A stretch of DNA of 64,000 bases from Roseomonas nitratireducens (GTDB taxonomy: Bacteria > Pseudomonadota > Alphaproteobacteria > Acetobacterales > Acetobacteraceae). A program made the position numbers and the translations under genes. Positions 51,244-60,803 of the stretch are shown here, piece by piece. The stretch spans positions 1 to 64,000 of the forward strand of contig NZ_JAGIYZ010000019.1 in the NCBI RefSeq assembly GCF_017813355.1. Direction: 5' to 3'. Each line of letters starts with the position of its first letter. The first letter of the stretch is position 1. Under the pieces are notes generated by a model that saw only the letters and a list, made by a program, of their open reading frames with translations, was not told the origin of the DNA and did no database searches.

Positions 51244-52128
51244 ATGTTCTTCGGCGGTTTCACGCTCCAGTTCCAGGAAGCCAACGGCAGGCGCTTCCGA
51301 CTCCGCCGCGGCGGCGAAGGCCCGCCGCTGCTGCTGCTGCACGGCAACCCGCAGACGCACGCCATGTGGCACCGCGTCGCCCCGGTGCTGGCGCAGCGCT
51401 ACGACGTGGTCTGCCCCGACCTCACCGGCTACGGCCTGTCGGACAAGCCGGCCGTGAGCGAGGACCACGCGCCCTACGCCAAGCGCGCCATGGCGGCGGA
51501 CATGATCGCGCTGATGCGCGCGCTCGGGCACGAACGCTTCCAGGTGGTCTCGCACGATCGCGGCGCGCGCGTCGCGCATCGCATGGCGCTCGACCATCCG
51601 GCGGCGGTGGAACGCCTCGTCACCATGGACATCATCCCGACGCTCGAGCATTTCGAGCGCGCCGACATGGCCTTCGGCATGGGCTACTGGCACTGGTTCT
51701 TCCTGGCGCAGCGGCACCCCGGGCCGGAGGCGATGATCCGCGCCGACATCGTGCCCTGGTTCGACTTCCACACCTCGCGCGAACCGAAGCCCGCCGATTT
51801 CTTCGCGCCGGAGGCGCGCGCCGACTACCTCGCGGCGCTGCACGCGCCCGGCACGATCGAGGCGATCTGCGAGGATTACCGCGCCGCGGCGACGATCGAC
51901 CTCGACCACGACCGCGCCTCGCGCGAGGAAGGCCGCAAGGTCGCCTGCCCGATGCTGGCGCTGTGGGGCGCGAAGGGCAGCCTGCCGAAATGGTACGACC
52001 CGGCCTCGATTTGGCGCGGCTACGCCGCCGGGCCGCTCGCGACCGGCGCCGTCGGGTCGGGCCACTATCTGGCCGAGGAAGCGCCGGAGGAAGTGCTGGC
52101 GCGGCTCGAGGGCTTCCTCAGCCGGTAG
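51244..52128 (+). CDS. Alpha/beta hydrolase of the fluoroacetate dehalogenase/epoxide hydrolase type
   Basis: Hydrolase of 294 aa with an aspartate nucleophile: Asp105 in VVSHDRGARVAHR, with Arg106 and Arg109, which in fluoroacetate dehalogenases bind the carboxylate. Also present are HGNPQTHAMWHRV, DLTGYGLSDKP, Asp129 in MDIIPTLEH, the halide-site His150-Trp151 in GYWHWFFLAQ, and His in GSGHYLAEEA. These match haloacetate dehalogenases such as RPA1163 residue by residue in the motifs I recall. The ATG at 51244 follows GGGAGG. Its 3' end overlaps the opposing gene by 11 bp. Non-halogenated substrates remain possible. Confidence 0.88.
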   Translation: MFFGGFTLQFQEANGRRFRLRRGGEGPPLLLLHGNPQTHAMWHRVAPVLAQRYDVVCPDLTGYGLSDKPAVSEDHAPYAKRAMAADMIALMRALGHERFQVVSHDRGARVAHRMALDHPAAVERLVTMDIIPTLEHFERADMAFGMGYWHWFFLAQRHPGPEAMIRADIVPWFDFHTSREPKPADFFAPEARADYLAALHAPGTIEAICEDYRAAATIDLDHDRASREEGRKVACPMLALWGAKGSLPKWYDPASIWRGYAAGPLATGAVGSGHYLAEEAPEEVLARLEGFLSR

Positions 52129-52534
52129 CCTCCTCCTCCCCGCGCAGGAGGATGTCGAGCCGGTTCACGCCGCGCGCGTCGCGCGCATAGGCGACCTGGG
52201 CGGCCGTGCCGTGCAGCAGCGGCAGGCCGAGCCCGCCGATGCGCGGTTCCGCCCCCGGCGGCGGCGCCGCGCGCGCCGCGGTCGGGTCGAAGGGCGGGCC
52301 GGCATCCTCGAAGACCAGGCGCGCGCGGCCATCCTCGACCGCGACGGTCAGCCGCACCTCCGGCGCGCCGCCATGGCGCAGGGCGTTCAGCGCGATCTCC
52401 TCGATCAGCAACCCCGCCCGCGCCTGGCCACGCGGGCCCGCCCCCGCATCGGCCAGCGCCGCCACGGCGTCCGCCTGCACGCGCGCCAGCGCCGCCGCGT
52501 CGCCGCGGATGACGAAGGCGCGCGGCGCGCTCAT
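52118..52534 (-). CDS. RsbW-like anti-sigma-factor/serine kinase (HATPase_c_2)
   Basis: Small GHKL ATPase, 138 aa. The N-box GLLIEEIALNALRHG, the G1 box FEDAGPPFDP and a G2 IGGLGLPLLHG are present. Such proteins bind a sigma factor or phosphorylate a STAS antagonist. It overlaps the STAS gene (ATGA) directly upstream and forms a partner-switching set with it and the phosphatase. No sigma factor gene lies nearby, so the output may not be sigma activity. Confidence 0.9.
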   Translation of the reverse strand: MSAPRAFVIRGDAAALARVQADAVAALADAGAGPRGQARAGLLIEEIALNALRHGGAPEVRLTVAVEDGRARLVFEDAGPPFDPTAARAAPPPGAEPRIGGLGLPLLHGTAAQVAYARDARGVNRLDILLRGEEEATG

Positions 52535-52872
52535 GCGCCGATGGCGGCCAGGGCCGCCGCCTCATCGGCCGCGATCGGCAGGATCGCGTCCAGGGCGACG
52601 GTGTCGAACACCTCCTGCACCTGGGGCTGGGCGCCGAACACGGCGAGCCGCAGCCCGCGCCGCCCGGCCGCGCGGGCCGAGGCGGTGATGAGCCGGATGC
52701 CGAGCGAGCCGACGAAGGCGACCTCGGTCAGGTCGAACAGCAGGTGGCGCTGTTCCCGCGCCAGGGCGGCGGCGAGCGCTTCCTCGATCCGTTCCGCCCC
52801 GGCCGCGTCGAGCCGCCCGCGGAAGGCGATGCGGGCCGCGCGTGGCCCCGCGGCGGCGATGCTGAACTCCAT
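52531..52872 (-). CDS. STAS-domain anti-sigma-factor antagonist (RsbV/SpoIIAA-like)
   Basis: STAS protein, 113 aa: ARIAFRGRLDAAGAERIEEAL, then HLLFDLTEVAFVGSLGIRLI. Ser56 sits where SpoIIAA-type proteins are phosphorylated, although the usual preceding Asp is Gly here. It should cycle between phosphorylated (by the kinase) and dephosphorylated (by the PP2C) forms. The ATG at 52872 is chosen because the family starts there; 44 bp separate it from the phosphatase gene. Confidence 0.9.
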   Translation of the reverse strand: MEFSIAAAGPRAARIAFRGRLDAAGAERIEEALAAALAREQRHLLFDLTEVAFVGSLGIRLITASARAAGRRGLRLAVFGAQPQVQEVFDTVALDAILPIAADEAAALAAIGA

Positions 52873-52916
52873 GCGGTCCTCCGGTGCGGTCCCCCGCGCG
52901 CCATCTGCCCCGCGGA

Positions 52917-54056
52917 TCAGGCGAAGTCGAGGCAGAGGATCGCGATGTCGTCCTCCGGCGGGCCGGGGCGGGCGCCGGCGCGCGCGGCGCGCAGCAGCCG
53001 CTCGGCCTCCGGCAGGCCGGGTTCGGCCTGCGCCGCGATGGCGGGGATGAAGTCCTGGATGCCGCGCTGGGCGCCGTCCGCGCCGCGCGTCTCGAAGGCG
53101 CCGTCGCTGAACAGCACGAGCCGCGAACCGGCCGGCAGCGCGGCCTCGGCCGTGCGGAAGGCGAAGTCGGGCGCCAGCCCCACCCCCGGGTTGCGCACGG
53201 CGAGCGGCGCCGGCGCCGCCCCCGGCGCGAGCAGGAAGGCCGGATGCTGGCCGGCGCAGGCGAAGGCGAGCCGCCGTTCCGCCACATCCGCCACGCCGTA
53301 CCAGATGGTGAAGAACAGCCCGCCCTGCCGTTCCGCCTGGAAGCGCGCGTTCAACTGCGACAGCAGCGCGCCGGGGCTGGCGAAGTCCATCCCCGGCTGG
53401 CTGTGCTCGCGCAGCAGGTTCATCACCGAGGCAGCGAGAAGCGCCGAGCCGGCGCCGTGGCCCGAGACGTCGAGCAGCCAGACCGCGAAGCGCCGCGCAT
53501 CCAGCCAGCCATAGCCGAAGCCGTCGCCGCCCACCTCGGCCGAGGGCACGAAGCGCCAGTCCGCGCGCACCGGGCCCTGCGCGACGGGTGCGGGCAGCAG
53601 CGCCGCGATGTAGCGGCGCGCGCGCTCCATCTCCCGCCGCGCCTCTTCCTCCCGCGCGAGGTCCGAGGCGCGGCCGGTGCGGTAGACCAGCACGAAGGGC
53701 CCGAGGCCGATCCGCGCGCCATGGGCGAGCCGCGCCGGCCCTTCCGCGCGGATGCCGTCCACCAGCGTGCCGTTGGTCGAGCCGAGATCCGTCGCCACCG
53801 CCACGCCGCCATCGAGCGCGACGACGCAATGGGTGCGCGACACGTCGCCCGAGGGCAGCGACAGCCCGTTCTGCGGCGAGCGCCCGATCGACAGCGGCGC
53901 CGCGCCGAGCACGATGCGCCGCCCGGCCACGCCTTCCGCCGCCTCCAGGTCGAGCACGTGCAGCACCGGGTCCGCCACGGTCACGGCGGGCGCGGGGCGG
54001 CGGAGCAGCGTGCGCTCCTCCTCCGGCCCGTGGCGCTCCGTGGCGTCGCCTGTCAC
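52917..54056 (-). CDS. FHA-domain PP2C (SpoIIE/RsbU-type) phosphatase
   Basis: Serine phosphatase of 379 aa. An N-terminal FHA domain (about 30-125) has LSIGRSPQNGLSL, Ser74-x-x-His in SRTHCVV and DLGSTNGTLVDG, the phosphothreonine-binding set. A short helix (about 130-150) leads to the SpoIIE domain, with Asp178 in EVGGDGFG, Asp196 in LLDVSGHG, LVLFSDGAFE and PEDDIAIL. The phosphatase should dephosphorylate the STAS protein encoded next, and the FHA part would tie it to a Ser/Thr kinase signal. The start is GTG at 54056, overlapping the DinB stop. Confidence 0.92.
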   Translation of the reverse strand: MTGDATERHGPEEERTLLRRPAPAVTVADPVLHVLDLEAAEGVAGRRIVLGAAPLSIGRSPQNGLSLPSGDVSRTHCVVALDGGVAVATDLGSTNGTLVDGIRAEGPARLAHGARIGLGPFVLVYRTGRASDLAREEEARREMERARRYIAALLPAPVAQGPVRADWRFVPSAEVGGDGFGYGWLDARRFAVWLLDVSGHGAGSALLAASVMNLLREHSQPGMDFASPGALLSQLNARFQAERQGGLFFTIWYGVADVAERRLAFACAGQHPAFLLAPGAAPAPLAVRNPGVGLAPDFAFRTAEAALPAGSRLVLFSDGAFETRGADGAQRGIQDFIPAIAAQAEPGLPEAERLLRAARAGARPGPPEDDIAILCLDFA

Positions 54057-54574
54057 GGCACCAGGCCCAGCGCGGCGAGGTCCAGCACCCAGGGCAGGTC
54101 CGTGTCGCCGGTCGCGGCCCCCGCGCGCGTGACCAGCGCATGGGCCTGGCCGCGATGATGCGTCTGGTGGTTGAAGAAATGCGTCGCGGCGATCCAGCGC
54201 GGCATGCCGACCTCGCGCTGCACGATGGCGGAGAACCAGCGCATCTCGGCGGCGAGGTCGGCCGCCGTCAGCCGGCTCGCCCAGGCGATGATGCGCGCAT
54301 CCGCGATGACGCGGCGGCCGCGCAGCTCGTTCCATTCCTCGACCAGGCGCGGGCTGTCCTTCATGCCGACGCCCGGCGGCGTCCAGCCGTCGAAGCGGCT
54401 CATCCAGAGCGTGTCGCCCCAGAGCAGGTGGCTGAGCGTGCCGTGGATCGAGCCCCAGAAGGCGCCGCCATCGGCGCGGCGGACGGAATCCTCGAGCGTG
54501 GTCGCGGCCGCGTAGAGGCGCTGGTTCATCTCGGCATTGTAGACCGCCATCATGCGGCACCAATCGGGCGTCAT
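54053..54574 (-). CDS. DinB-family protein
   Basis: Four-helix-bundle metalloprotein, 173 aa. The three-histidine metal site is visible: HGTLSHLLWGD and HFFNHQTHHRGQ. DinB proteins are often thiol transferases (mycothiol or bacillithiol-dependent in Gram-positives) or have unknown roles in others. It is the first gene of the partner-switching operon, with a GTGA overlap to the phosphatase, which is unusual company. The ATG at 54574 (MTPDWCRMMAVYN) is preferred to a TTG two codons upstream. Confidence 0.87.
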   Translation of the reverse strand: MTPDWCRMMAVYNAEMNQRLYAAATTLEDSVRRADGGAFWGSIHGTLSHLLWGDTLWMSRFDGWTPPGVGMKDSPRLVEEWNELRGRRVIADARIIAWASRLTAADLAAEMRWFSAIVQREVGMPRWIAATHFFNHQTHHRGQAHALVTRAGAATGDTDLPWVLDLAALGLVP

Positions 54575-54696
54575 GCGCAACGTGTCTTTCCCAGCGCGCC
54601 GTCGGCGGAACCCGGCGATGCGGCATTTGTTTTGCCGATAGCCTTAGCGCATCCCGCACGAATTTCCATCGCGCGCGCGCGCGCCTCGTCCAGGAC

Positions 54697-55695
54697 CTAG
54701 ACGGGCTTCCAGAAGAAGACGGTCGCCGCGGCGTGTCCGGCGGCGTCGATCTCGAAGCCGGGGATGCGGCCGAGTTCGGACCAGCCCTCGGCGACATACA
54801 GCGCCGCGGCCGCGCTGCCCGCGCGCGTGTCGAGCGCGAGGATCCGCCGCCCATGCGCCCGCGCGGCCTGTTCCGCCCGCCGCATCAGGGCACGGCCGAT
54901 CCCCGCGCGCCGCAGGGCCGGATCGACCAGCAGCTTCTGCACCGCGGCGACATGCGGCTGGTTTTCCGCCGTCGCGAGGTCGAGCGTCACCGTCCCCGCG
55001 AGCCGCCCGTCATGCCAGGCCGCGAGCAGCACGCGGGTGCCCGCGGCCACCGCAGTCGCGGCCTGCTTCCAGAAGGCGCGGGCGCGTTCGGGCGCGAGCG
55101 GCGGGAGGTATTCGAGCGAGGCCCCTTCCGCCACGCAGGCGACGAGAAGGTCCGACAGCACGCGTTCCGCGCTCGCCGCCGCGGCGGCGTCCAGCGCTTC
55201 CACCACCAGCCCGCGCAGCGGCTTGGCGTAGCGGAATTCCAGCGAGTGGGAGAGATCGTCGAGGATGCGGATCGATCCGTGCCGGACATAGCCGCGCTTC
55301 TCGTAGAAGCGATGCGCGCGGGTGAAGCGCGTATCGGTCCAGAGCACCAGGCGCTCGGCGCCGGCCGCGCGCGCATGGGCCTCCGCCGTGTCGAGCAGCG
55401 CGGCGGCGAGCCCCGCGCCGCGCGTCGCGGCATCGACATACATGCGGCAGATCTCCCAGGCCGCGTCCTCCCGCATCGGGCGCGTGCCGACCATGCCGAC
55501 GACGCGCCCCTGCTCCTCCGCGACCCAGAGCGCCCCGCCCTGGTCGCGGAAATAGGTCGCCAGCGCGCGCAGTTCCGGCACCTCCCCATCCAGGTCGAGG
55601 ACGCAGCCGGGATATTCCGCCCAGCAGGCGCCGATCAGCGCGATGAAGCCCTCGGCGTCGGAATCGCGGCCCTCGCGGAGCATGGGCCTAGTCAT
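54697..55695 (-). CDS. Tandem-domain GNAT acetyltransferase
   Basis: Two GNAT folds in one chain, 332 aa. The first (about 5-160) has the acetyl-CoA loop DAATRGAGLAAALLDTAEAHARA; the second (about 165-330) has VDPALRRAGIGRALMRRAEQAARAHG. Both keep the R/Q-x-x-G-x-G/A motif, so both may bind acetyl-CoA. The acceptor is unknown. A short alternating CG tract (54670-54684) lies just beyond its stop. Confidence 0.88.
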   Translation of the reverse strand: MTRPMLREGRDSDAEGFIALIGACWAEYPGCVLDLDGEVPELRALATYFRDQGGALWVAEEQGRVVGMVGTRPMREDAAWEICRMYVDAATRGAGLAAALLDTAEAHARAAGAERLVLWTDTRFTRAHRFYEKRGYVRHGSIRILDDLSHSLEFRYAKPLRGLVVEALDAAAAASAERVLSDLLVACVAEGASLEYLPPLAPERARAFWKQAATAVAAGTRVLLAAWHDGRLAGTVTLDLATAENQPHVAAVQKLLVDPALRRAGIGRALMRRAEQAARAHGRRILALDTRAGSAAAALYVAEGWSELGRIPGFEIDAAGHAAATVFFWKPV

Positions 55696-55749
55696 CCGAG
55701 CCGGGCCCGCGACGCCCGGCGCGACGACGGCCGCGCCAGCCGGATGGGA

Positions 55750-56952
55750 TCATGACAGTTCCCGGCAGAACTCCTGGATGCGCGTGCACGCCTCCCGCAG
55801 GCTGTCGGTGTCCGTCGCGTAGGAGATGCGCAGGTAGGGCGACATGCCATAGGCCGCGCCCTGCACGGCGGCGACGTACTTCTCCTCGAGCAGCGCGAGG
55901 GCGAAGTCGGTGTCGGTCTCGATCCGGCGCCCGCCCTTCGTCGTCTTGCCCAGGCAGCCGGCGATGTTGGGGAAGACGTAGAAGGCGCCCTCGGGCTTGT
56001 GGCAGGCGATGCCGGGCGCCTGGTTCAGCATGTCCACCACCATGTCGCGGCGGCGGCGGTATTCCTCGGCGCGCTCGCGCACCAGGTCCTGCGGCCCGTC
56101 GAGCGCCGCGGCCGCGGCCGCCTGGCCGATGGTGGACACGCCCGACGTCGCCTGGCCCTGCATGTTGACCATCGCCTTGATCAGCGCCTTGGGCCCGCCG
56201 CAGAAGCCGATGCGCCAGCCGGTCATGGCGTAGGTCTTGGACGCGCCGTTGACCGTCAGCGTGCGGTCCTTCAGCGCGGGCTCCACCTCGGCGATCGTGC
56301 AGAACTCGAAGCCGTCGTAGACGAGGTGCTCGTACATGTCGTCGGTCATGACCCAGACATGCGGGTGGCGCTTCAGCACGTCGGCCAGCGCCTGCATCTC
56401 CTCCCGCGAGCAGGCCGCGCCCGTCGGGTTGTTCGGGAAGTTCAGCATCACCCACTTGGTCTTGGGCGTGATGGCCGCTTCCAGGTCCTCGGGGCGCAGC
56501 TTGAAGCCGTTGTTCTGCGGGCAGCTGACGAGAACGGGCTTGCCGCCGGCGACCTTCGCCATGTCGGCGTAGGAGATCCAGTAGGGCGCGGGGACCACCA
56601 CCTCGTCGCCCGGGTCGAGCGTGGCCATGAAGGCGTTGAAGATGCACTGCTTGCCGCCATTGGCGACCATGATCTCGTCCAGCGCGTAGTCGATGTTGTT
56701 GTCGCGCTTGAACTTGCGCTGGATCGCTTCCTTCAGCGCCTTCGTGCCGTCCTGCGGCGGGTACTTGGTGTCGCCCGACAGCGCCGCCTTGTGCGCGGCC
56801 TCGATGGCATGCGCAGGCGTGGCGAAGTCGGGTTCCCCGGCGGCGAGGCTGATGACCTTGATGCCCTTCGCCGCGAGTTCGCGCCCCTTCATCGTCATCA
56901 CGACGGAGGCGGAGATCGAGACTTCCGAAACGCGGGCGGACAAAGCGGGCAT
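55750..56952 (-). CDS. Class I PLP aminotransferase, aspartate-aminotransferase-like (copy 1)
   Basis: Fold-type I aminotransferase of the Ib subgroup, 400 aa. The PLP lysine is Lys239 in [17 protein letters not shown], with NFPNNPTGAA (Asn) and MTDDMYEHLVY binding the cofactor and Arg in YLRISYATD binding the substrate carboxylate. Likely transaminates aspartate, and possibly prephenate or aromatic acids. It is a close paralog of the gene at 57505, with the same residue numbering at the active site. The ATG at 56952 (MPALSARVSEVSIS) is used; upstream open frame is not family-like. Confidence 0.92.
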   Translation of the reverse strand: MPALSARVSEVSISASVVMTMKGRELAAKGIKVISLAAGEPDFATPAHAIEAAHKAALSGDTKYPPQDGTKALKEAIQRKFKRDNNIDYALDEIMVANGGKQCIFNAFMATLDPGDEVVVPAPYWISYADMAKVAGGKPVLVSCPQNNGFKLRPEDLEAAITPKTKWVMLNFPNNPTGAACSREEMQALADVLKRHPHVWVMTDDMYEHLVYDGFEFCTIAEVEPALKDRTLTVNGASKTYAMTGWRIGFCGGPKALIKAMVNMQGQATSGVSTIGQAAAAAALDGPQDLVRERAEEYRRRRDMVVDMLNQAPGIACHKPEGAFYVFPNIAGCLGKTTKGGRRIETDTDFALALLEEKYVAAVQGAAYGMSPYLRISYATDTDSLREACTRIQEFCRELS

Positions 56953-57070
56953 GGGTGGCACCTTCGGTTGGGTCGCGCGCGGGGCGCGCTGCGACCCTAC
57001 GCAAAACCGACGGGCGGGCAAGGCGGGTCAGGCATGCGCCGGACGGGGCGCTGGCCCGCCGCCGGCACGG

Positions 57071-58743
<1,673 letters not shown>

Positions 58744-58774
58744 CTAATCCCCCCTCCCCCCGCCAGCAACCCGG

Positions 58775-59137
58775 CTACCAGAGCCTGAGCGGCCGCAGCC
58801 CCTGGTAGGTGAAGCCTTCCTCCGCCAGGCAGGCGGCGCGGACGGCCCGGCGGCGGCCGGTGTTCATGTCCACCCAATCGTAGCGCGGCGGGTTGTAGCG
58901 GCCGGGGTGATAGACGCATTCCGTCTGGCCGTGCCGCGTCCGGCACTCCCGGCGGGAGGCTTCCCAATAGCCGGCCGACACCTGCGTCCAGACCAGGGCG
59001 GGCGGGATTTCCCGCGCGGCGATCCCGGTGCAGCGGGCCTGGGCGGCTTCCGACTCCGCCTCGGTCGCGCCGGGCCGTTCCCAGCGCTCGGCGCAGGCGG
59101 GCAGCAGGAAAAGAAGGAGGAGGAGAACCTTCCGCAT
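58775..59137 (-). CDS. Small putative lipoprotein
   Basis: Not recognised beyond its export signal. MRKVLLLLLFLLPAC ends in a lipobox with Cys15. The mature part (about 105 aa) has four further cysteines (ARCTG, RECRT, TECVY, AACLA) that could form two disulfides in the periplasm, plus GRYNPPRYDWVDMNTGRRR. The ATG at 59137 is selected for the signal peptide; an ATG six codons upstream is possible. Confidence 0.7.
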   Translation of the reverse strand: MRKVLLLLLFLLPACAERWERPGATEAESEAAQARCTGIAAREIPPALVWTQVSAGYWEASRRECRTRHGQTECVYHPGRYNPPRYDWVDMNTGRRRAVRAACLAEEGFTYQGLRPLRLW

Positions 59138-59181
59138 CCAGGCATACTGCCGCATCCGCGCGGCGAAAGGGTGGCGATCCG

Positions 59182-59976
59182 TCAGCCGCGGCGCGGGCGC
59201 AGCAGCAGCACGACCAGCCCCAGCATGGCGCCGACGCCGAGCACCACCACGGCGCCAAGCGCGTTCACCTCCGGCGTCAGCCCCAGCCGCAGCATGGAGA
59301 ACAGCGCGATGGGCAGCGTCGTGCCCGCCGGCCCCGAAACGAAGGAGGCGATGACGACGTCGTCCAGCGACAGGGTGAAGGCGAGCAGCCAGCCCGCCGC
59401 CAGGGCTGGTGCGACCAGCGGCAGCGTCACAGTGCGGAAGGCGATGAAGGGGGTGGCGCCGAGGTCCATCGCCGCTTCCTCCAGGCTGCGGTCGGCCTCG
59501 GCCAGCCGGGCCTGCACCACCACCGCGACGAAGGCCGCACCCAGCGTCGCATGGGCCAGCAGCACCGTCGTGGCCCCCCGCCCCGCGGGCCAGCCGATGG
59601 CGGCTTCCAGCGCGACGAACAGCAGCAGCAGCGACAGGCCCGTCACCACTTCCGGCAGGACCAGCGGCGCGCCGATCAGCGCGCCGAACAGCGCCCGGCC
59701 ACGGAAGGGCCCGAAGCGCGCCAGCGCCCAGCCCGCCACGCCGCCGAGCAGGACCGCAAGGCTCGCCGCCCCCGCCGCGATGCGCAGGGACAGCAGCGCC
59801 GCCTCCACCAGCCTTTCATTGGCGGCCAGCGCGGCGAACCAGCGCAGGGAGAACCCGCCCCATTGGTAGGGGATGCGGTCCGCGCTGAAGGCATAGGCGA
59901 CCAGCAGCAGGATGGGCGCCCAGAGGAAGGCGAAGCCCAGGCCCATCGCCCAGCGGATCGCCCGCCCACGCCGCAT
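59182..59976 (-). CDS. Polyamine-type ABC transporter permease (PotC/PotI-like)
   Basis: Inner-membrane permease of 264 aa with six hydrophobic segments. The EAA loop that docks the ATPase reads LEEAAMDLGATPFIAFRTVTLPLVAPAL. Order binding protein, ATPase, PotH-like, PotI-like is that of putrescine systems. Start overlaps the previous permease stop by one base. Confidence 0.92.
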   Translation of the reverse strand: MRRGRAIRWAMGLGFAFLWAPILLLVAYAFSADRIPYQWGGFSLRWFAALAANERLVEAALLSLRIAAGAASLAVLLGGVAGWALARFGPFRGRALFGALIGAPLVLPEVVTGLSLLLLFVALEAAIGWPAGRGATTVLLAHATLGAAFVAVVVQARLAEADRSLEEAAMDLGATPFIAFRTVTLPLVAPALAAGWLLAFTLSLDDVVIASFVSGPAGTTLPIALFSMLRLGLTPEVNALGAVVVLGVGAMLGLVVLLLRPRRG

Positions 59977-60803
59977 CACCGCGCCTCCAGCCGCTGGAAC
60001 AGGCGGATCGGCAGGATCAGCAGGACCAGCAGCGACAGCGCGAGCGCGGCGGCCACCGGCCAGTCCCGGTTCTGGAAGAATTCCTGCCAGAGCACGCGGC
60101 CGACCATCTGCGCCTCCGGCGGGCCCATCAGGTCGGGGATCACGAATTCCCCCGCGGCCGGGATGAATACCAGCAGGAAGGCGGCGAGCGCGGCGGGCAG
60201 CGTCGCCGGCAGCGTGACGGTGACGAACACCGTCGCCGGCCGCGCCCCCAGATCCGCCGCCGCTTCCTCCAGCGTCGGATCGAGCCGCAGCAGCGCGGCG
60301 AACAACGGCAGCACCGCGAAGGGCAGGTAGGCATGCACCATGCCGGCCAGCATCGCCCCTTCGGTGTACAGCATGGGCAGCGGCGCCTCGATCAGCCCCG
60401 CGCCGCGCAGCAGGCCGTTGATCCAGCCCTCGTCCCGCAGCAGGCCGATCCAGGCGCCGACGCGCAGCAGGAAGCCGGTCCAGAAGGGCAGCATCAGCGC
60501 CGCCAGCAGCAGCACCCGCCGCCCCGGCGCGGCGCGCGCGATGCCCATCGCCATCGGATAGGCAACCAGCAGGCACAGCGCCGCCGTGACCGCCGCGACC
60601 CGCAGCGCGGTGACCAGCGCGTCGAGGTAGTAGGTGTCCTCGACCAGCGGCGCGAAGCCCGCGCCGGACAGCGCCAGGCGGAAGGGCGGCAGGCCGGCGT
60701 CGGGGTCGGCCAGCGCGATGGCGCCCAGGATCGCCGCCGGCCCCGCGACGAACAGCAGCAGCCAGGCCCAGGCGGGGGCGAGAAGCAGCGCGCGCCGCGT
60801 CAC
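59976..60803 (-). CDS. Polyamine-type ABC transporter permease (PotB/PotH-like)
   Basis: Permease of 275 aa with six transmembrane segments; the EAA loop is LEEAAADLGARPATVFVTVTLPATLPAAL. GTG start overlapping the ATPase stop (GTGA). Forms the heterodimeric channel with the next gene's product. Confidence 0.92.
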   Translation of the reverse strand: MTRRALLLAPAWAWLLLFVAGPAAILGAIALADPDAGLPPFRLALSGAGFAPLVEDTYYLDALVTALRVAAVTAALCLLVAYPMAMGIARAAPGRRVLLLAALMLPFWTGFLLRVGAWIGLLRDEGWINGLLRGAGLIEAPLPMLYTEGAMLAGMVHAYLPFAVLPLFAALLRLDPTLEEAAADLGARPATVFVTVTLPATLPAALAAFLLVFIPAAGEFVIPDLMGPPEAQMVGRVLWQEFFQNRDWPVAAALALSLLVLLILPIRLFQRLEAR

